NCBI GenBank assembly: GCA_003427395.1
Contig: BFEA01000276.1
Span: 2,047,281-2,068,437, forward strand
Direction of reading: 5' to 3'
Source: Chara braunii
Lineage: Eukaryota > Streptophyta > Charophyceae > Charales > Characeae
DNA: 21,157 nt
In this document: piece by piece, positions 17,306 through 21,157 of the stretch
How the letters are laid out: every line of letters starts with the position of its first letter
Numbering within the stretch: the stretch's first letter is position 1
Position numbers and translations under genes: made by a program
Notes under the pieces: generated by a model
The model's input: only the letters and a program-made list of their open reading frames with translations
Databases searched by the model: none
What the model was told of the DNA's origin: nothing

Positions 17306-18695
17306 TTCAGGGTCTGATGATCAATCTTGACGTAGAAGAACCTCCCAAGGAGGTAGTGTCTCTAGTGAGTTAGTGCTTTGTAAATCGCATAAAGCTCCTT
17401 CTCATAGGTGGACTTAGCCAACTTACGAGAGGGCATCTTTTTGGACATGTACTCGACATGTTTCAACTTTGGCCCCTCCTGCTGCACGAGCACGACGCTT
17501 ATCCCATATTGACTGACGTTCGTGGTTACTATAAACGGCTTGTCAGGATCAGGAAGTTTCAAGACTTCATGGTGTGTCAAAGCATGCTTCATATGTCTGA
17601 AGGCTGCCTCACACCTGTCTGTCCACTCCCATGGGGTGTGAAGGCGAGTCAGGTCCGTCAAAGGGGCGACAACTATGCTATAGTTCTTCACAAAATTGCG
17701 ATAATAGCCGGTCATTCCTAAGGACCTCATCTCAGTCACAGATTGAGGACGCGGCCAATCACGAATGATGGCCACCTTCGCGTTATCGGGCTTCAATCCC
17801 TCTGCGGAAATCTCATGACCGGAGTACAAGATACGGGTGCGGCCAAACTCGCACTTCTCGCCCTTGATCTTGAACTTGTGCTGCCGAAGGAGACTAAGGA
17901 CTTTGTCTAAATGACCAACGTGCTCCTCGACAGTCCTACTGAAAATAAGTATATCATCAAGGTACACGATGACGAACTTTTCCAAGTAGTCATGAAAGAT
18001 CCGGTTCATTGTGTGCTGAAAGGTGCCAGGAGCATTGCAAAGGCCGAAAGGCATCACCACAAACTCGTACAGACCGTACCTGGTCTGAAAAACGGTTTTG
18101 TGCTGATTCTCAGGCCGTATTGCAATCTGATGCTATCCGGATTTCAGATCTATCTTACTGTAGTACCGACACCCTTGCACTCGGTCCAACAAGTCGTCGA
18201 TGCGTCTTAGGGGCTCTCTGTTCTTGATAGTGATGGCATTGAGGCCCCTATAGTCAATGCACATCCTCAAAGTTCCCTTCTCTTTGGTACAAATAAGACT
18301 GGAGACCCGTAAGGGGAGACACTCGGCCAGATCCAACCCTTCTCTATGAGTTCCTTGAGTTGTCGGCGAAGCTCATCAAGCTCCGTTGGAGACATCCGAT
18401 AGATCCTACCCTTCGGAATGCTAGATCCTGATATAATCTTTATCGCATGGACGACCTCCCTCTCAACAACCCCTTTTGGCTCTTCGAATAGATCAGGGTA
18501 TTTAGCGACTACTCCCTCTATCACCGGCGACATTTTCACCGGCTCGCCTGCTGCAGAGACATAAACTAAGTACATACCCTCCTCCGGATTTTGCTTATAA
18601 TAATTATAGAACGCGACCACACACATGCATCCGTAGGACACGATCGGACTACTAGCCTTAAACTTACGTAATCTGGCGGTCCCCCCTCCGGGCAA
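17306..18695 (-). pseudogene. Reverse transcriptase and RNase H (broken)
   Basis: Translates to typical Ty3/gypsy reverse transcriptase: MSPTELDELRRQLKELIEKG, SPYGSPVLFVPK, LRMCIDYRGLNAITIKNREP, IDLKSG, VMPFGLCNAPGTF and the catalytic FVIVYLDDILIFS (YLDD at 17953-17964). RNase H follows (KPFIVTTNVSQYG, SKKMPSRKLAKSTYEKELYAI). Breaks: frameshift at about 18285-18300; TAG at 18133-18135 in place of the Tyr expected before HQI; TAG at 17362-17364 in place of a Trp; a one-base loss at about 17303-17308. The first catalytic Asp of RNase H is Asn (codon 17518-17520), which would abolish activity. One residue also seems lost in RSLGMTGYY. Confidence 0.93.
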
Positions 18696-19155
18696 GTGTG
18701 TTTGACCACTTTTCTGTCCCAGTCAAACTGGGGCTGTGCAACCGAGAGGTAGTACATACCTAACAAGATATCCATAGGGAGATCATCGCTGACTAGGAAC
18801 AAGACGCGATGTCTCCGTTCCCCTCCCGCGTGCGGAAAACAACACTCAACGTCTTTAAGGTAGTCGTTGACGACCATGCGGTGTTTGTTGGCACAGGTCG
18901 ACTCCACAAGTCGACTCAGGCGGTGCACTTGCCCCTGTAAGCGCAACCTCTTAATGCATGCGTGACTAATGAAATTCCACGTCGAACAAGTGTCATAATA
19001 GGCCCCGGCCTTGCGGCCGCCGATGACTACCTCGCCGACGAACAACTCGCCCTTAGGGGCTTTGGCCATGGCCGTCCAAGAAGCTAGCGGGTCTGATCTA
19101 GACCACTCCTCCTCTAGCTCCTCTAAGGACTCAAACACGTTCAGCCAACGGAGTC
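18690..19155 (-). pseudogene. Aspartic protease (broken active site)
   Basis: The open segment from about 19155 carries GEVVIGGRKAGAYYDTCSTW, where retroviral-type proteases have Asp-Thr/Ser-Gly; here Gly is Cys (Asp codon 18992-18994). The C-terminal DILLGMYYL corresponds to the family's LGMDWL with two changes, followed by PQFDWDRKVV. The frame is lost in a six-C run at 18681-18686 (G on the coding strand) and continues in another frame into reverse transcriptase. A further frameshift at about 19145-19155 separates it from the upstream pol frame that starts beside the Gag stop. The enzyme would cleave Gag-Pol; this copy is probably inactive. Confidence 0.85.
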
Positions 19156-19229
19156 AGTAGCTTGGGCCATCTCTCGAGATGGTGAGGGTGTGTCCACCAC
19201 CTCGACCCTAGCAGGAACAACTACTATTC

Positions 19230-20640
19230 CTACTGGCCCGACTTGTTTCCAGGAGCAGTTCCAGAACTACTGGCAACATTGTTACTCACGGAAGCGGAGG
19301 ATCCCATCGCCTGCCCCATTGTAGGCGGGATCTTTTCGGTCACCTTCTTGTTTCGGCACTTGAACTGATTATGGCCATATTGGCCACAACGGATACAAGC
19401 TTGCAGTGTGTATTGATCTCTCCACACGTCCTTGGTGAGACCTGCTTTCTTCCATGGAGGAGCATTGGGGTCAACTTGACTCCTAGACCGGGAGCCTCCA
19501 CGGCGTCTACCGGTCNCCTTNCCTTTTTGAACGGAGGCAGCGACTGCTGCNCCCCCTGAAGCTTTTATGCTGCCCGCCTCTGCACCTACTCTTTCATGGA
19601 AGTCGTCGTCCAACTCGATGGTGAATCCATCGTTGTCAACAAACATGATGCGACCCTTCGCCTTCCAGTTGGGAGGCAATGTTTTCTTCCTACCATCCGT
19701 CGTGGGTTGGTGCCCGTGCCCTATCTTTGCATCCTGGTCTAGGGCCTTCTTGCTAAACGAAGGAAAGTTGTGCACATTGATGTTAGCCTCTCCTGCCAAC
19801 TGGTTCCTGAGTGGCTTGGGAAGACACCTCATGTAAGTTGTTAGTAAGACTTGGGGGTCATAGCGTACTCCAGGAACACAGATCATACACTCTACAGCGT
19901 CTGCGGCATCCCTCACTGACTTGAACGGTTTGTTGCTCAAAGTTAGGATCGCATCAGTGGCCTTTTGGGCGTCCTGAGGATCATGCCACCTATCTTCCAC
20001 CATCTTGAGAAAGTCCAATTTCTGGTTGACTGCCCAAGCGCGGAAGTCGTGTCCATATCCCTGCAGTTGCACTGACCTGCTTAACCATCGTGCTGCGCTC
20101 CCTTCAAGATAGGAGGCAGCCACAAGCACTTCCTTGTGTGGCAAGGTCAACTTGCACTTAACGTAGACTGGCACTGACCTCAACCATGTGTCGAGGTCTT
20201 TGCCCCTCTTGGCCCCTGAAAAGGGTTTGGGTGAGGCAATGGCCGTCTTTGGAACCCACTGGCCTTGTCCCGGTACCTGCCCCACTCCGGGTTGTGGACC
20301 CTGGGGCGCAGACTGCTGAACTAACTGTTGTTGGGGCTGTGTGCACCGCGGTTGTGCGGGCTGCGAGACAGCAAGCTGCCTAGTTATGGCAACCTGCGAC
20401 GGAGGTTGGGAATACACTGTCTGTACATGAATCTGTACGCTAGGACCTGCTGAGAACCCTCCTATCAATGGCATACCTAGGGAAACGGCTTGGACCGATG
20501 TTGGAGGGATTACAAATGGGGATACCCCAGTCACCGGGGGGACAAAAGGAGGAGGTTGTACCGCGGGCGAGGCACCAGGCCCTGATGGTGATGGTGCCTG
20601 GTGCCGCCTGAGCTCGCCCAACCAGCACGGCCAGGCTCTG
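19230..20640 (-). pseudogene. Gag (main frame), capsid and zinc knuckle
   Basis: Counting from 20621: residues 1-125 are Pro/Gln/Val-rich, about 133-300 match the gypsy Gag/capsid type (PFSGAKRGKDLDTWL, VLVAASYLEGSAARWL, DPQDAQKATDAI), 371-381 are Arg/Ser-rich (GRRRGGSRSRS), and Cys409, Cys412, His417 and Cys422 form the CX2CX4HX4C knuckle (19356-19397) that binds RNA. The frame has no ATG: it opens after a TAG and its first possible start is TTG at 20621. The true N-terminus is therefore in the neighbouring frame starting at 20805, and a frameshift joins the two. Apart from that it is open for about 460 codons, with a few undetermined residues near 19514-19551. It ends TAG at 19230. The pol frame overlaps its end by -1, so Gag-Pol could have been made by ribosomal frameshifting, but decay may explain it as well. 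Confidence 0.85.
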
Positions 20641-20805
20641 CTGGATGTCTTGTAAGAGCGCCATTGGGTGATCCTGCATTTCTACTACATCTAGCAAGAC
20701 CGTCCTCAAGGTCTTCACATCATCATCCACGTTTGTCAGGTCCATCTCCTCTAACTCACTAATGTCCGCTTGTCGCCGCTGCATCCTTACTCTTCTCCTG
20801 ATCAT
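20616..20805 (-). pseudogene. Gag N-terminal segment in another frame
   Basis: ATG at 20803-20805 opens MIRRRVRMQRRQADISELEE and about 40 more residues, an acidic and helical-looking stretch ending LLQDIQQSLAVLV. At about 20615-20640 the sense passes into the frame of the main Gag segment. This ATG is the only one placed to start Gag. Beyond the junction this frame runs on for about 40 codons with no Gag-like character. Confidence 0.65.
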
Positions 20806-21157
20806 TCTTTCTTTTCAGCATGATGCTTCTTGCTGGGCCCAAGGAAAATCAGTGTCGGTTGGCGAACGGGAATCGGGGGGCAGGACTGGAGCGCGGAGTG
20901 TGACTGGAGGGCGTTGGATCGGACGAGGCGACTGCGGACTGCGCAGACCGTGGCGCGGACTGTGACCNGAGCGCGTCGCACCGCTGCGAGGAGACTGCGA
21001 AATNNGACACGCGCGGTCCAGTCGTGGTCCAGCCGTGGGTAGCGCGGGGCTGCCATGCAGGGGGGAGGGGAGCTTATCCGAGCGTTCCTTCGTTAAGAAG
21101 ATCGGCCGTGGGGATACGTCGGAGTGGACGTCGCGTGGGGCTGCGGGGACTGTGGAG
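20806..21157 (-). other. Leader or 5' region of the chromovirus
   Basis: GC-rich, with CAGTCC/CAGTC words repeated about ten times on the minus strand. A minus frame is open from 21056 to 20802 but is low in information and may be chance. I could not find a primer binding site matching the usual initiator-Met tRNA end. The 5' LTR begins further right. Confidence 0.4.

Larger units (their letters stand above)
14930..21157 (-). mobile_element. Decayed Ty3/gypsy chromovirus, 5' LTR off the window
   Basis: Read right to left: leader, Gag with a CCHC knuckle, protease, reverse transcriptase with YLDD, RNase H, integrase with HHCC and D,D-35-E, a C-terminal chromodomain, a purine tract and the 3' LTR. 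Protease-RT-RNase H-integrase order is diagnostic of Ty3/gypsy, and the chromodomain of chromoviruses, which steer integration to particular chromatin. Many stops and frameshifts break the coding region. The left LTR boundary near 14930 is approximate, since the matching 5' LTR would lie right of 21157. Its insertion behind the exons at 13169-14761, in antisense, is compatible with an intronic location. Confidence 0.9.

Noticed and set aside
20802-21056. Separate gene upstream of Gag on the minus strand
   Set aside because: GC-rich repeated CAGTCC words keep a frame open; no domain, undetermined bases inside, and its position fits an element leader.

Overview
The window looks like nuclear DNA of a eukaryote in the plant lineage from a draft assembly. 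It has one long run of N (10065-10639) and scattered single Ns. It is full of AG, TG, ATG and TCCC microsatellites, shows a tRNA-derived SINE and several foldback repeats, and is dominated on its right by a Ty3/gypsy chromovirus on the minus strand. There is no operon-like gene packing. I suspect a large-genome streptophyte such as a charophyte alga, but this is a guess from style and not proven. Almost all of the sequence is non-coding or repeat-derived.

Layout. 1-5400: intergenic DNA with a 20-bp inverted repeat pair (159-178 / 596-615), a GC-rich stretch with clustered ACGT (G-box-like) motifs (about 1070-1640 and 2430-2690), microsatellites, a tRNA-like sequence (3696-3775) and a diverged duplication with a period near 498 bp (4530-5390). 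5395-10840: two direct copies of a non-coding repeat of 1.2 kb or more (about 5395-6640 and 9285-10840, the second interrupted by the N gap). Between them lie AT-rich DNA, a perfect 34-bp inverted repeat (8190-8339) and a 196-bp tandem duplication (8881-9272). 10840-13100: short tandem repeats, a foldback element of about 410 bp (11700-12112), a SINE with poly(A) tail and candidate target-site duplications (12351-12528), and an LTR remnant (about 12776-12898).

13169-14761 holds the only convincing host coding sequence: an Ala/Pro/Glu-rich exon on the plus strand with a good donor site, and possibly a second 84-nt exon whose phase is compatible. A near-perfect hairpin (14231-14434) lies in the presumed intron.

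About 14930-21157 is a chromovirus read right to left: leader, Gag with a zinc knuckle, protease, reverse transcriptase, RNase H, integrase, chromodomain, polypurine tract, then the 3' LTR, which carries a 251-bp internal tandem duplication. The 5' LTR is outside the window. The coding region has at least four in-frame stops, about seven frameshifts and altered protease and RNase H active-site residues, so this copy is dead as an autonomous element. I found no wholly new biological system. The best leads are the two hairpin/foldback elements, the paired 1.2-kb repeat and the LTR with its internal duplication.
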